NCBI RefSeq assembly: GCF_030348765.1
Contig: NZ_JAUCEU010000007.1
Span: forward strand, 552,501 to 616,500
Length of the DNA: 64,000 bases
Direction of reading: 5' to 3'
Source: Neobacillus sp. CF12
GTDB taxonomy: Bacteria; Bacillota; Bacilli; Bacillales; Cytobacillaceae
Each line of letters starts with the position of its first letter. The stretch's first letter is position 1. Made by a program: the position numbers and the translations under genes. The notes beneath the pieces were generated by a model. It was not told the origin of the DNA, did not search any database, and saw nothing but the letters and a program-made list of their open reading frames with translations. Below, in pieces: positions 24,968 through 33,720 of the stretch.

Positions 24968-25630
24968 ATGCAATTTTTAATGGAACCTATGCGGAGTTAC
25001 TATATCGAAAAATACCCTATTGAATCACTTTTTTCTTTTCCGATTACTCCTTTTATTCAAGTGTGCCAGTTTGAACGTGGCGAATTTATCTTTAAGGAAG
25101 GCTCCCAGCCTGACTATATGTTCTATCTTGTTGAGGGAAAGGCAAAATTATACGTTACGCAAAAAAACGGAAAAGTGTCACTCCTCAATTTTTTACACCC
25201 TCCTACTTTCATGGGTGAAATTGAACTATTAAATGCGGAACGGTATTCGAGAGGAATCCAAACAGCAACTCAGGTCATTTGTCTTGCCATTCCAATTCAC
25301 GCGTGTAAAGACAAATTATTGCAAGACGCTACTTTTTTAAAATATTTATGCATTTTTTTAAGTAAAAAGCAGACGATGATTACCTCTAGGTATGCTCAAG
25401 ATCAAGCATTTCCCCTTATTAATCGACTTGCTGCCTTCATCCTTTTGTCAGCAGATAACGATAACTACAAAGAAAAACACACAGAGGTTTGTGAATATCT
25501 CGGTGTTTCATATCGTCATCTCCTTCACGTTTTAGCTCAACTGTGTGAATCAAATATCATTGAAAAACAAGGACGGGGCTATAAGATACGAGACAAAGAA
25601 CGTCTGCAAGAATTAGCAAAGGAGGTTTAA
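24968..25630 (+). CDS. Crp/Fnr-family regulator, YeiL type
   Basis: A 220-residue regulator with a cyclic-nucleotide-binding-like domain (about 25-125; RGEFIFKEGSQPDYMFYLVEGKAKLY), a dimerisation helix and a C-terminal winged helix (about 165-210, with EYLGVSYRHLLHVLAQL as the recognition helix). The cAMP-contact Arg/Glu motif is not conserved and no Fnr-type Cys cluster is present, so the signal is unknown. Closest in layout to YeiL. GGAGGG precedes the ATG. Confidence 0.88.
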   Translation: MQFLMEPMRSYYIEKYPIESLFSFPITPFIQVCQFERGEFIFKEGSQPDYMFYLVEGKAKLYVTQKNGKVSLLNFLHPPTFMGEIELLNAERYSRGIQTATQVICLAIPIHACKDKLLQDATFLKYLCIFLSKKQTMITSRYAQDQAFPLINRLAAFILLSADNDNYKEKHTEVCEYLGVSYRHLLHVLAQLCESNIIEKQGRGYKIRDKERLQELAKEV

Positions 25631-25648
25631 TATCTTCATTTTATCAAT

Positions 25649-25697
25649 AATGTAAAAAGTCGATTTCTAATTTGATAGAAAATCGACTTTTTACATT
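25649..25697. terminator. Strong bidirectional terminator
   Basis: Arms of about 21 bp (25649-25669 and 25677-25697) pair with one mismatch; T and A tracts inside the arms serve both strands. It lies between convergent genes. Confidence 0.92.
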
Positions 25698-25705
25698 ATT
25701 CTCCT

Positions 25706-26179
25706 TTACAAATGTTCTCTTAAAATATCATCAACCGTCATTTTCATTGTATGCACTACCGTTTTCTTGTAACGTGCAGCCAATAAAAGGACTCTAATTT
25801 GTTGTGATCGCGTTAAATTTTTAAAACGAGGCTCCTGCTTTAAAAAAGTTCGAACAATAGACCAGCTGATCGGCATTAGAGGAAAATCATCAAGAGGTTG
25901 TTTCCTACGTAAGCGATGGAACCAGTATTTAGTACCGAAGGAAGTGTCCTTATCTACAATACACGGAGCGTAAATACTCTTGGTATGTTTCCGAAGGGAT
26001 TCGTATCTTTCTTGACCGCTAATAATCGTGTAATGATTATCTTTTCGATTTTTCCTAACAACCAAAACAAACATGCAATCCCACATGAATCGCTGTAGTT
26101 TATTAATGTGCTCTGTAAATTTCATCGAGGTATCAGGTTTTATTTTACTTAGTGGTATATACTCTACCGTAAATTTCAC
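25706..26179 (-). CDS. ParB/Srx-like N-terminal domain protein
   Basis: A 157-residue protein. EYIPLSKIKPDTSM...VVRKNRKDNHYTIISGQERYESLR resembles the start of ParB-type nuclease or sulfiredoxin-like domains (GxxR replaced by SGQERYE). The C-terminal half is basic (FHRLRRK, LTRSQQIRVLLLAARYKKT) and helical. Possible nucleic-acid interaction; no known name. The GTG at 26179 is chosen, being six bases after GGAGGG; an ATG two codons earlier abuts the ribosome site. Confidence 0.65.
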   Translation of the reverse strand: MKFTVEYIPLSKIKPDTSMKFTEHINKLQRFMWDCMFVLVVRKNRKDNHYTIISGQERYESLRKHTKSIYAPCIVDKDTSFGTKYWFHRLRRKQPLDDFPLMPISWSIVRTFLKQEPRFKNLTRSQQIRVLLLAARYKKTVVHTMKMTVDDILREHL

Positions 26180-26441
26180 AGACATCCCTCCTGTATTCTT
26201 AATGGTCTTGCCTTAACATTGGGATATCACTTACACAACTAAAAGTCACTCTCCATTATATGTAGGTTTTGGGCTCAAGTTACCTAGGAATTCCCTAAGA
26301 ACCAATCCTATTTAGCGTTGTTGTATAACAAGAATTTACCTGTACTATATCACGTTGTTTCTTTAATAACGACTGAAAACATACCTAAATCAGTATAAAA
26401 CCAAAACAAAAAGTGCATTTGTGTAATAATACAAGAATCTG

Positions 26442-26510
26442 TTGTATTTGTTTTTGTATCCTGTTACAATGAAATTACGTAAATATATAGAATATTTATA
26501 ATATTCTATA
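26442..26510 (+). promoter_or_regulatory. Promoter and palindromic operator of the oxidoreductase operon
   Basis: TTGTAT (26442-26447), 17-base spacer, TACAAT (26465-26470). Downstream, at about +10 to +34, TATAGAATATT and AATATTCTATA form an 11-bp palindrome around TAT (26486-26510). A second weaker palindrome, ATACAA...TTGTAT (26430-26447), overlaps the -35. The remaining 26180-26430 region holds nothing recognisable. Confidence 0.6.
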
Positions 26511-26544
26511 TTATACTCCGATACATAGATAGGAGGAATAAACC

Positions 26545-27555
26545 TTGTCAAAATTACCAAAAACAAATGAATTAGGTTTTTTTGAAATCCGCCTAGAGTC
26601 CATCGGCGGGTTAGGAGCTAATTTAGCCGGAAAAATGCTTTCTGAGGATGGCGTGGTTGGAAACGGACTAAATGGAGTCGGGTTTTCATCCTATGGGTCA
26701 GAGAAAAAAGGCTCCCCTGTAAAAGCGCACATACGTTTCTGCGAACCTGAAACAAACATTCGAGATACCACACCAATAGAACGCCCTCATGTTGTTGGCA
26801 TTTTCCATGATGCCCTGTTTAAAACCATCGACTGCACTAGCGGGATCTACCCAGACAGCACCATCCTAGTAAATTCACAAAAATCCCCTGAAGAATTGAA
26901 GAGTCAAATGAAAATTGCCGGCGGTACCATTGCCATCATTGATGCTACAGGTATTGCGCTTGATGAGCAAACAAAAGCCAACACTGCCATGTTGGGTGCG
27001 TTATATCGGATTTTGGACTTTTTAGATCCAGAATCAATGAAACAAACGATACGACGTACATTTGAAAAAAAATATCCACACCTGGTTGAGCCAAATATTC
27101 GGACCTTTGACCGAGGATTTAATGAAGTAGAGTTTAAAACCTTTCTTCCAGAGGAAGGCGTGGAACTTATTCCTTTTTCAAGACCAGAGCCAGTTCTTGG
27201 CTACGAAACTCAGGCCATTGGCGGGATGATTCTAAATCCAGGTAACAGCATGTTAAAGGATTTAAGTATTTCACGTGCCGGTATGCTCCCCCATTTTCAC
27301 GAGGAAAAATGTATTAGTTGTGCTGCCTGTGATACAGCTTGTCCAGACTTTTGCTTTGTTTGGGAAGAAAAAGCCGACAAAAAAGGTCGTCCACAAATGT
27401 TTCTTAAAGGAATTGATTATCAATATTGCAAAGGCTGCCTAAAGTGTGTAACGGCCTGTCCAGTGGAAGCGCTGTCAGGCGAAAGAGAATATAATGACGG
27501 CTACGCTGACAAAAACCGTGTGCCCCACTTATTTGACTTAGTCACTCAAAACTAA
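26545..27555 (+). CDS. 2-oxoacid:ferredoxin oxidoreductase, fused gamma and delta subunits
   Basis: A 336-residue protein. The N-terminal part (about 10-200) is the gamma domain (RLESIGGLGANLAGKML, GSEKKGSPVKAHIRF). The C-terminal part (about 245-325) is a 2[4Fe-4S] ferredoxin with CISCAACDTACP and CKGCLKCVTACP. Along with the next gene it makes all four functions of a pyruvate- or 2-oxoacid:ferredoxin oxidoreductase, which converts a 2-oxoacid and CoA to acyl-CoA, CO2 and reduced ferredoxin. Starts with TTG after AGGAGG; 18 bases before the catalytic subunit gene. Confidence 0.92.
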   Translation: MSKLPKTNELGFFEIRLESIGGLGANLAGKMLSEDGVVGNGLNGVGFSSYGSEKKGSPVKAHIRFCEPETNIRDTTPIERPHVVGIFHDALFKTIDCTSGIYPDSTILVNSQKSPEELKSQMKIAGGTIAIIDATGIALDEQTKANTAMLGALYRILDFLDPESMKQTIRRTFEKKYPHLVEPNIRTFDRGFNEVEFKTFLPEEGVELIPFSRPEPVLGYETQAIGGMILNPGNSMLKDLSISRAGMLPHFHEEKCISCAACDTACPDFCFVWEEKADKKGRPQMFLKGIDYQYCKGCLKCVTACPVEALSGEREYNDGYADKNRVPHLFDLVTQN

Positions 27556-27573
27556 TGAAAGGACGGGATCCTG

Positions 27574-29886
27574 ATGTCCATTGAAATAAACCAAGAGAAA
27601 CTCAGCTCTGAAAAAGAAACGGTTGAACAAAGTTTTGTATTTGAATCTGGTAATGAAATGGCTGCCTATGCAGCACATCAAATTAATTATCATGTAATGG
27701 GATACTTCCCTATATCTCCGTCCACAGAGGTTGCCCAATTCCTCGACGGAATGAAATCCAGAGGAGAACATGATATTGTGTTGATTCCAGCTGATGGAGA
27801 GCACGGTTCTGCAGGAATTTGTTACGGTGCTTCAACTGGTGGCGGACGTGTGTTTAACGCTACAAGTGCCAATGGATTCCTCTATATGTTAGAGCAGCTG
27901 CCTGTTCAATCCGGAACCCGATTTCCAATGGTATTAAATTTAGTAAACCGTTCTGTTTCTGGTCCGTTAAATATCCATGGAGATCATTCTGATTTATATT
28001 TCGGTTTGAATACGGGGTGGCCTATCTTAATGGCCCGAGATCCGCAAATAGTCTATGATATGAACATTATTGCAATTAAACTAGCAGAAGATCCAGAGGT
28101 CAGACTGCCAGTCATCGTTTCTTTCGATGGGTACTTTACTTCCCACCAAAAACGACGTGTCCAGGTGATTAAAAATCGAAGCGATGTGCAGAAGTTTATT
28201 GGGGAGCCGAATAGGAACTTCCCTCATGCGTTAGATCGCGAGAATCCTGTTACCATCGGCCCATATATGAATGAACCTGACTATATAAATAACTGTTATC
28301 AACAATCAGAAGCGATGTATAATGCGGAAGCAGTCTTTGAGCGAATTTCGAAAGAATATGCGCAATTAACAGGACGCGAATATCCGATTCTTGATTTATA
28401 TCGTATGGAAGATGCTGAAGTCGCAGTCTTTATGTTGAATTCAGCTGCCGAAGTTTGTAAGGATGTTGCAGATAGACTTCGTTTAAGAGGGATCAAGGCT
28501 GGAGTCATTTCACCAAATATGATTCGTCCCTTCCCTCAAAAACAATTAGCGGAAGCCTTGAAAAATATCAAAGCTGTTACGGTTGGAGACCGTGCAGATT
28601 CATATGGTGCACATGGCGGGAACATGGCGCTTGAATTACGGGCTGCATTGCAAACGGTGGGAAATGCTCATACAAAGGTGATAAACCGTATTTACGGTTT
28701 AGGTGGAAAAGATTTTTATGCAGATGATGCGGAACACTTCTTCTCGTTAGCGATTGAAGCGGCAGAAAAAGGGTTTGCAGAAAAGCAGTTTGACTACTTC
28801 GGGCATAATCCTGGAAAACCAGAGTTTGCTCCTAAGCGTGTTTTAAATCCAATGAAAAAAGAAGACTTAAATACCGGTCTAATCACGGTTACTCCTGATG
28901 ATAAAACCGGGGAACTCAAGGTGAAAATCCCGCCTTTACGGAGTTTAACGAAAAAGCCAAAACGACTGGCTTCAGGTCATGGGGCATGCCCGGGCTGCGG
29001 GATTTTCTCAGGGCTGGAGTTGTTTTTTAAAGGAATTGAAGGAGATATTGTTGCGTTATTCCATACAGGTTGTGCCATGGTTGTAACAACTGGTTTCCCT
29101 TATAGTTCTCATAAAGCAACCTACATCCATAACCTTTTCCAAAATGGCTCTGCTACCCTTTCCGGTCTTGTGGAAATGTTCCATGAAAGAAAAAGACGCG
29201 GTGAGCTAGCGGAACTTGGACTAAGTGATGAATTTACGTTTGTCATGGTTACGGGTGACGGCGGAATGGATATCGGCATGGGTCCTGCGATCGGAACGGC
29301 GTTAAGAAACCATAAAATGATTATCCTTGAGTATGATAATGAAGGGTACATGAACACAGGCAGCCAGCTCTCCTACTCTACGCCAATGGGACATATGACG
29401 AGTACCTCCAATATTGGCGGCTTCCAAAATGGAAAGCCATTCCATCACAAGGATACCGCTCAAATTATGGCAGCCACTCATATCCCATATGTATTTACAG
29501 GAACCGAAGCTTTCGATCGCGACCTATTAAAGAAAGCAGCCAAAGCACAGTGGTATGCAAATAATGAAGGCTTGGTATATGGAAAAATATTAATCACCTG
29601 TCCATTGAATTGGAAATCAAAAGATGAATTAGGTCAGACAATCGTAGAGGCTGCGGTTAACTCCTGTTTCTTCCCTCTTTACGAAGTCGAGCATGGGATT
29701 ACAACGGTAACCTACAATCCTGAGGATAAAAATAAACGCTTAGCCGTATCCGAATGGTTGAAGCTGATGGGCAAAACGAAACATTTGCTCAATGAAAACA
29801 GCAAAGACATGTTGGAGATGTTTGATAAAGAAGTAGATCGCCGTTGGAATATGCTTAAGGCAAAGCATGAGAGCCCTTATCTATAA
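27574..29886 (+). CDS. 2-oxoacid:ferredoxin oxidoreductase, fused alpha and beta subunits
   Basis: A 770-residue protein. The alpha part (about 20-420) has GNEMAAYAAHQINYHVMGYFPISPSTE (family N-terminus, residues 24-50) and NIHGDHSDLY. The beta part (about 455-700) has HGACPGCGIFSG and the thiamine pyrophosphate motif GDGGMDIG...NEGYMNTG. Oxygen-sensitive chemistry suggests anaerobic or low-redox use, odd but not unknown in Bacilli. Operon of two genes with its own promoter and terminator. Substrate, pyruvate or other, cannot be decided from sequence. Confidence 0.92.
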   Translation: MSIEINQEKLSSEKETVEQSFVFESGNEMAAYAAHQINYHVMGYFPISPSTEVAQFLDGMKSRGEHDIVLIPADGEHGSAGICYGASTGGGRVFNATSANGFLYMLEQLPVQSGTRFPMVLNLVNRSVSGPLNIHGDHSDLYFGLNTGWPILMARDPQIVYDMNIIAIKLAEDPEVRLPVIVSFDGYFTSHQKRRVQVIKNRSDVQKFIGEPNRNFPHALDRENPVTIGPYMNEPDYINNCYQQSEAMYNAEAVFERISKEYAQLTGREYPILDLYRMEDAEVAVFMLNSAAEVCKDVADRLRLRGIKAGVISPNMIRPFPQKQLAEALKNIKAVTVGDRADSYGAHGGNMALELRAALQTVGNAHTKVINRIYGLGGKDFYADDAEHFFSLAIEAAEKGFAEKQFDYFGHNPGKPEFAPKRVLNPMKKEDLNTGLITVTPDDKTGELKVKIPPLRSLTKKPKRLASGHGACPGCGIFSGLELFFKGIEGDIVALFHTGCAMVVTTGFPYSSHKATYIHNLFQNGSATLSGLVEMFHERKRRGELAELGLSDEFTFVMVTGDGGMDIGMGPAIGTALRNHKMIILEYDNEGYMNTGSQLSYSTPMGHMTSTSNIGGFQNGKPFHHKDTAQIMAATHIPYVFTGTEAFDRDLLKKAAKAQWYANNEGLVYGKILITCPLNWKSKDELGQTIVEAAVNSCFFPLYEVEHGITTVTYNPEDKNKRLAVSEWLKLMGKTKHLLNENSKDMLEMFDKEVDRRWNMLKAKHESPYL

Positions 29887-29891
29887 AATAA

Positions 29892-29922
29892 AGTCCCAGG
29901 TGATGGCAAATCACTTGGGACT
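29892..29922 (+). terminator. Terminator of the oxidoreductase operon
   Basis: AGTCCCAGGTGA and TCACTTGGGACT form a 12-bp stem with one wobble and a seven-base loop; T-rich sequence follows. The next palindromes downstream repeat at 52-bp spacing. Confidence 0.85.
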
Positions 29923-29970
29923 ATTGATATTTCTATGAATATTACGATAATTTGATCAATGCCTGATTTT

Positions 29971-30104
29971 GGGTAGCAATACTATGTTGATTGTGACCCA
30001 CATTCCTTACTTTGTTGATTTTCGGTAACAATTCTCTATTAATTCTTACCCAAAGCTCGCTCTCATCTGATATTAGGGCACTATTCTCTGTTGATTCTCA
30101 TCCA
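29971..30104. repeat. 52-bp-period palindrome array B
   Basis: Palindromes start at 29971 (GGGTAGCAAT...ATTGTGACCC), 30023 (CGGTAACAATT...AATTCTTACCC) and 30075 (AGGGCACTATT...ATTCTCATCC), exactly 52 bases apart. The upstream operon terminator at about 29918 falls one period earlier. The array lies between convergent genes. Its units are related to array C at 32.8-33.0 kb. Confidence 0.82.
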
Positions 30105-30184
30105 ATTTACGGTCTCCCCTAATTCCAAGTTATAGCCAACTACATGGAGATATGGTCAATTGATTGTAATTTTTTATTGTTTAA

Positions 30185-30487
30185 TTAAACGCTGTATCTC
30201 TGTTTCAACTGTACACGCTTATTTAATGCATCGGTTTTGTTATCGAAGTGATTAGTAATTTTTCCAGAAAAGTCTTCGAGATATCTTATGACACTCTTAT
30301 TACCTTCTTTTTGTTCAGCACCTAGCTCTCTCACAGCTTGATCAAGTTGCGAAAAGTCATTCTCAAGCTTTTTCTGTCCGGTCTTTATTTCTTCCACATT
30401 TTGTTCAATAACACCTAGACGTTTATGAACAGGATCTAATTCTTCTTTTAATACTGAACGAAATACATTCATTATTTCATTATTCAT
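30185..30487 (-). CDS. Coiled-coil protein, 100 residues
   Basis: A 100-residue, mostly helical protein. RLGVIEQNVEEIKTGQKKLENDFSQLDQAV (residues about 22-51, given as region) has heptad spacing of hydrophobic residues. The C-terminus is basic. Similar short coiled-coil proteins with EQNVEEIKTGQ-like repeats are common in Bacilli and uncharacterised. The ATG at 30487 follows GGAGG at eight bases. No membrane segment. Confidence 0.75.
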   Translation of the reverse strand: MNNEIMNVFRSVLKEELDPVHKRLGVIEQNVEEIKTGQKKLENDFSQLDQAVRELGAEQKEGNKSVIRYLEDFSGKITNHFDNKTDALNKRVQLKQRYSV

Positions 30488-30573
30488 GTAGAATTCCTCC
30501 AAGTTTATATATTATAGCACAAGATCTTAAGTCATATAGAAGAGTTAATTTGGGTTGGTTTGATTGAGTAAAT

Positions 30574-31290
30574 TTACTGATTTTCTAAGAAGACGAGCTT
30601 TTCAATTTGCAGCATAGCAGAAAGGATGTGGATAAATGCTTCATTAATAGGAGAAGTTTTCATATGAAGATCATAGTAGTAGTGTAAATGATGGGCGATT
30701 TCTTCCCGTGCCTGATAATCAAAATGGTAAAAATCACCTATTGGAAAAAATAAGCCATTACCTAAAGGGAGTATTGTTCCCATGACGATTTCGCCTTTTA
30801 TAGGGGGAATTGCGAGAGGATCATACACAATAATATTTAACGGCTTTTCTTCCAAAGTATCCATTACAACCAGTACGCGGTCATTATACTTATATCCGAC
30901 GAAATAAAATTTAGGGATTGCTTTCCCACATTCTTTCAGCCAAGAAATAAGAATAGGCCGTTTGCTTAGCCAAGAATAGTTTTCAACTATAAAGTCCTCT
31001 ATACAACTACTCTGGAATCCCATACTTGAATCATAAAAAATACGCCACCAAAAAAGATTGTGTAATAAGGACTCTCTTTTATCTCCCCTAATTTCATGTT
31101 CATGTAGATATTCAGTCAAAATAGGTAGATACTCAGGATAATATCGCTCCAAAGCAAACCTAGTGAAATCTTTGAAAACTTTGGTTAACATTACTTCCTT
31201 TAATTCTTCCGAAACAGGGTAATCGTTCCTAAATGTTTTTGTGTTCGATTCCGATTGTACAAAAGGTATTATTGTTTCTGTCTTTTCCAT
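30574..31290 (-). CDS. Hypothetical protein, 238 residues
   Basis: A 238-residue soluble protein rich in aromatic residues. The first 90 residues look helical (FTRFALERYYPEYLPILTEYLHEHEI); the middle is beta-rich with GYKYNDRVLVVMDTLEEKPLNIIVYD and IPPIKGEIVMGTILPLGNG. I do not recognise the family. The layout recalls SEC-C-associated or SMI1-like uncharacterised proteins of Bacilli. AGGTGAGGTG precedes the ATG. It stands alone, upstream of the coiled-coil gene on the same strand. Confidence 0.7.
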   Translation of the reverse strand: MEKTETIIPFVQSESNTKTFRNDYPVSEELKEVMLTKVFKDFTRFALERYYPEYLPILTEYLHEHEIRGDKRESLLHNLFWWRIFYDSSMGFQSSCIEDFIVENYSWLSKRPILISWLKECGKAIPKFYFVGYKYNDRVLVVMDTLEEKPLNIIVYDPLAIPPIKGEIVMGTILPLGNGLFFPIGDFYHFDYQAREEIAHHLHYYYDLHMKTSPINEAFIHILSAMLQIEKLVFLENQ

Positions 31291-31441
31291 ACATTCACCT
31301 CACCTTTCATTTATTCATCTATAGTTATTCGGTAAACATAGCGATTCCCCTCTATTTTTGTCGAAAATTTTGTAATTTCGTAGAATCATGACAAATCAGG
31401 CAGGACCCTTTACCTTTCCTTAACAAAGATCCATTTTGAAC

Positions 31442-31472
31442 AAAAAACCCGCTCACAATCATGTGAACGAGG
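31442..31472 (-). terminator. Terminator of the MFS gene at 31.5-32.8 kb
   Basis: On the minus strand CTCGTTCAC and GTGAGCGGG pair over nine bases with wobbles and are followed by six T residues. Confidence 0.75.
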
Positions 31473-31544
31473 TCTTAGGTCATTATTTAGCTGCTGTTAT
31501 AATTTTTAATATACAGATACCTAAATATATAATTCTTTCGTGAA

Positions 31545-32798
31545 TTACATCAATTCATTCCTTCGTTGTAAATAGCGATACAAAACAATACTAAATATAG
31601 AGCATAATAATCCACATATTCCGATGAATATAAATCCTGCTTGAAATCCTCTCATTAGTCCCATTTCAGCTCCAAGGGAATTTGTGAACCATCTTTTAAA
31701 AAATTCAATCAGCGCACCTAAGAATAAATTGCTAATGACTACCACAATGCCCATGATTGTTACGGTGACGGTAATCGCAGCGTCTATTCCATTTGGATAT
31801 CTTTTTGCAAGCAACGCCATAACGGTCGGATAAACGGGTGCAATGCCAAACCCTGCTACCGCGAATAACCAAACACCTGTTGTTCCGAATAATGTAGCTA
31901 ATATGGTTGTAATTCCAGCAATACCTGAGAAAATAATAATAGAAACCATAAATCCAATTTTATCTGTTACAAATCCTAACAGTAACCTACCCACCATAAA
32001 ACAGAGGAAAAATATCGATAACATCCCAGACGCCGCCGTTGAACTCCATTGGAAAGATCTTTCTAGAAAGTTAACTAACCAGCCAGCAATCGAAAGTTCC
32101 ACGATTACTCCGAATGAAAGAATGATTATAATGAACCAAGCCACCCGATCCTTTAAAAACATCTTAATTGGCAGGCGTTCTTTAGTAGTTGTTGTATCAA
32201 CAGGAAGTGAACTAAAAATTGCTGGGATCATCGGGATAATACATAATGATAGCAGGAAAAAATACATCCCTCGCCAGCCTAGTTCACCATCTCCCCAAAA
32301 TGTCATACCCATTAAGCCAGCCGCCATCAAAGGAGCAGCCGTCGAGCTGAGTCCATAGAAGAAATGAGATAAATTCATCATAAAGCCAGTATTTTTTGTA
32401 AAAATTCTTGCAGCCAAAATCGCCAATGCAATTTCAAGCATACCGTTTCCTAAATACATGATGAAATAAGAAACGGAAAAACTTGTAAAATTACTAGAAA
32501 AATAAATAAATACACCAGAAATGGCCATAGATCCAAAAGCTATCAAACTCGTAAGCTTAATACCAAATTTAGATGAAAAAACCCCTGTAAAGCTGCAAGC
32601 GATTAAAAAACCAATGGAATTGATAGCTAGCAGAAATCCAACCTGCAGCTCATCAATTCCATAATCTATTTGCATTTGAGGAATGGCTGGTCCTTTAATA
32701 TTCTCAGATAACCCAAATACTAGGTACCCTAGAAAAATAACCAAAAACGAAAGTGGTATGTATTTTTTCACCGGTTGTGTTTGTGGCAATGTTTGCAT
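31545..32798 (-). CDS. MFS transporter, FucP/FHS-like
   Basis: A 417-residue transporter with 12 predicted helices. The N-terminus FLGYLVFGLSENIKGPAIPQ, the IGFLIACSFTGVFSSKFG loop and the LGNGMLEIALAILAA helix resemble the fucose/glucose:H+ symporter (FHS) branch. Substrate unknown; sugars are typical. GGAAG precedes the ATG. Monocistronic. Confidence 0.85.
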   Translation of the reverse strand: MQTLPQTQPVKKYIPLSFLVIFLGYLVFGLSENIKGPAIPQMQIDYGIDELQVGFLLAINSIGFLIACSFTGVFSSKFGIKLTSLIAFGSMAISGVFIYFSSNFTSFSVSYFIMYLGNGMLEIALAILAARIFTKNTGFMMNLSHFFYGLSSTAAPLMAAGLMGMTFWGDGELGWRGMYFFLLSLCIIPMIPAIFSSLPVDTTTTKERLPIKMFLKDRVAWFIIIILSFGVIVELSIAGWLVNFLERSFQWSSTAASGMLSIFFLCFMVGRLLLGFVTDKIGFMVSIIIFSGIAGITTILATLFGTTGVWLFAVAGFGIAPVYPTVMALLAKRYPNGIDAAITVTVTIMGIVVVISNLFLGALIEFFKRWFTNSLGAEMGLMRGFQAGFIFIGICGLLCSIFSIVLYRYLQRRNELM

Positions 32799-32827
32799 AG
32801 TTACTTCCTTTCACATCTCTATATTAC

Positions 32828-33008
32828 GGGCACAATTATTAACTAATTCTTCCCCAAAAATCATTTACCTAGTTAATTGGGCACAATCATCCTATTATTC
32901 TACCCGAAATTTCAGTATGTTCCTATTTTCGAGCACAATCAGTATATGATTCTTGCCTAAATTCGAGTCGCAAATGATTTTCAGTAACAATTTTGTGACT
33001 GATTGTGG
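32828..33008. repeat. 52-bp-period palindrome array C, related to array B
   Basis: Four units: GGGCACAATT...AATTCTTCCCC (32828), GGGCACAATCAT...ATTCTACCC (32879), GAGCACAATCAG...GATTCTTGCC (32931) and CAGTAACAATTTT...GATTGTGG (about 32982). Spacings are 51, 52 and 52. Conserved parts are the CACAAT and ATTCT arms, the same as in array B. It lies in the gap between the DUF429 and MFS genes. Confidence 0.82.
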
Positions 33009-33045
33009 TTTTATGGAACTTGCCCGTATTTTGCCTCCTACCTTT

Positions 33046-33705
33046 TTAACAGCAATAATCATATGGATGAAGTGGTGGTTTTGCAGGTAGTACCCATTTT
33101 GGTTGGAACGATGGGTCCCTCCAATGCCATGCACCTAATGCAGCAGCACATGCGTCGATTGTATGACTTTCTTTATCAATAATGGCAGGGAGCTGACTTA
33201 ATTTCTGCTCCCCTAGCCAGTTTCTAATATAACTTCTTGCAGATAACTCTTGTTTGTAGTGCAATACAAATTCAAAATCTTCCTGAGGAAGTCTCGATCC
33301 AATTACTGCACCGGGATGCACTTCAACAATGGAAATCGGATGAACTGTAGATATATTCCCTATTTCTCTACTAAGCTTTATTCCTCTTAAAGTCAAATAG
33401 ACCATTCGATTGAAAGTCGGTGGCATGATTGATCCTGATTTCATCCCTATTGTGATGATATACTGTCTTAGCAGTTTATCGCCAAGGCGGTCTCCCCCGC
33501 CATCCTCATAGGACAATGGAGCATCCATACCAATTACCACTTCATCCATCTGACTTTGAGTCTCGACTTCTTCCAAAATTTCAAGATCTCCAATATTTTG
33601 CTTTAGTTTGAGAAACTTTAATTCACCATCTTGTATGTCAAAAACTGCCATAACCGTATCTTTGTGATTACTCGGTCCCGATAAATCAATACCTATTACT
33701 CTCAT
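33046..33705 (-). CDS. DUF429 family protein
   Basis: A 219-residue DUF429 protein: the N-terminal VIGIDLSGPSNHKDTVMAV and the acidic VIGMDAPLSY suggest an RNase H-like fold with catalytic Asp residues. IVEVHPGAVI and DKESHTIDACAAALGAW complete the family pattern. Function unknown; a nuclease-like activity has been proposed by fold. Fifteen bases after the AAA-protein gene, so likely one operon. Confidence 0.85.
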   Translation of the reverse strand: MRVIGIDLSGPSNHKDTVMAVFDIQDGELKFLKLKQNIGDLEILEEVETQSQMDEVVIGMDAPLSYEDGGGDRLGDKLLRQYIITIGMKSGSIMPPTFNRMVYLTLRGIKLSREIGNISTVHPISIVEVHPGAVIGSRLPQEDFEFVLHYKQELSARSYIRNWLGEQKLSQLPAIIDKESHTIDACAAALGAWHWRDPSFQPKWVLPAKPPLHPYDYCC

Positions 33706-33720
33706 AAAAAAGCACTCATC

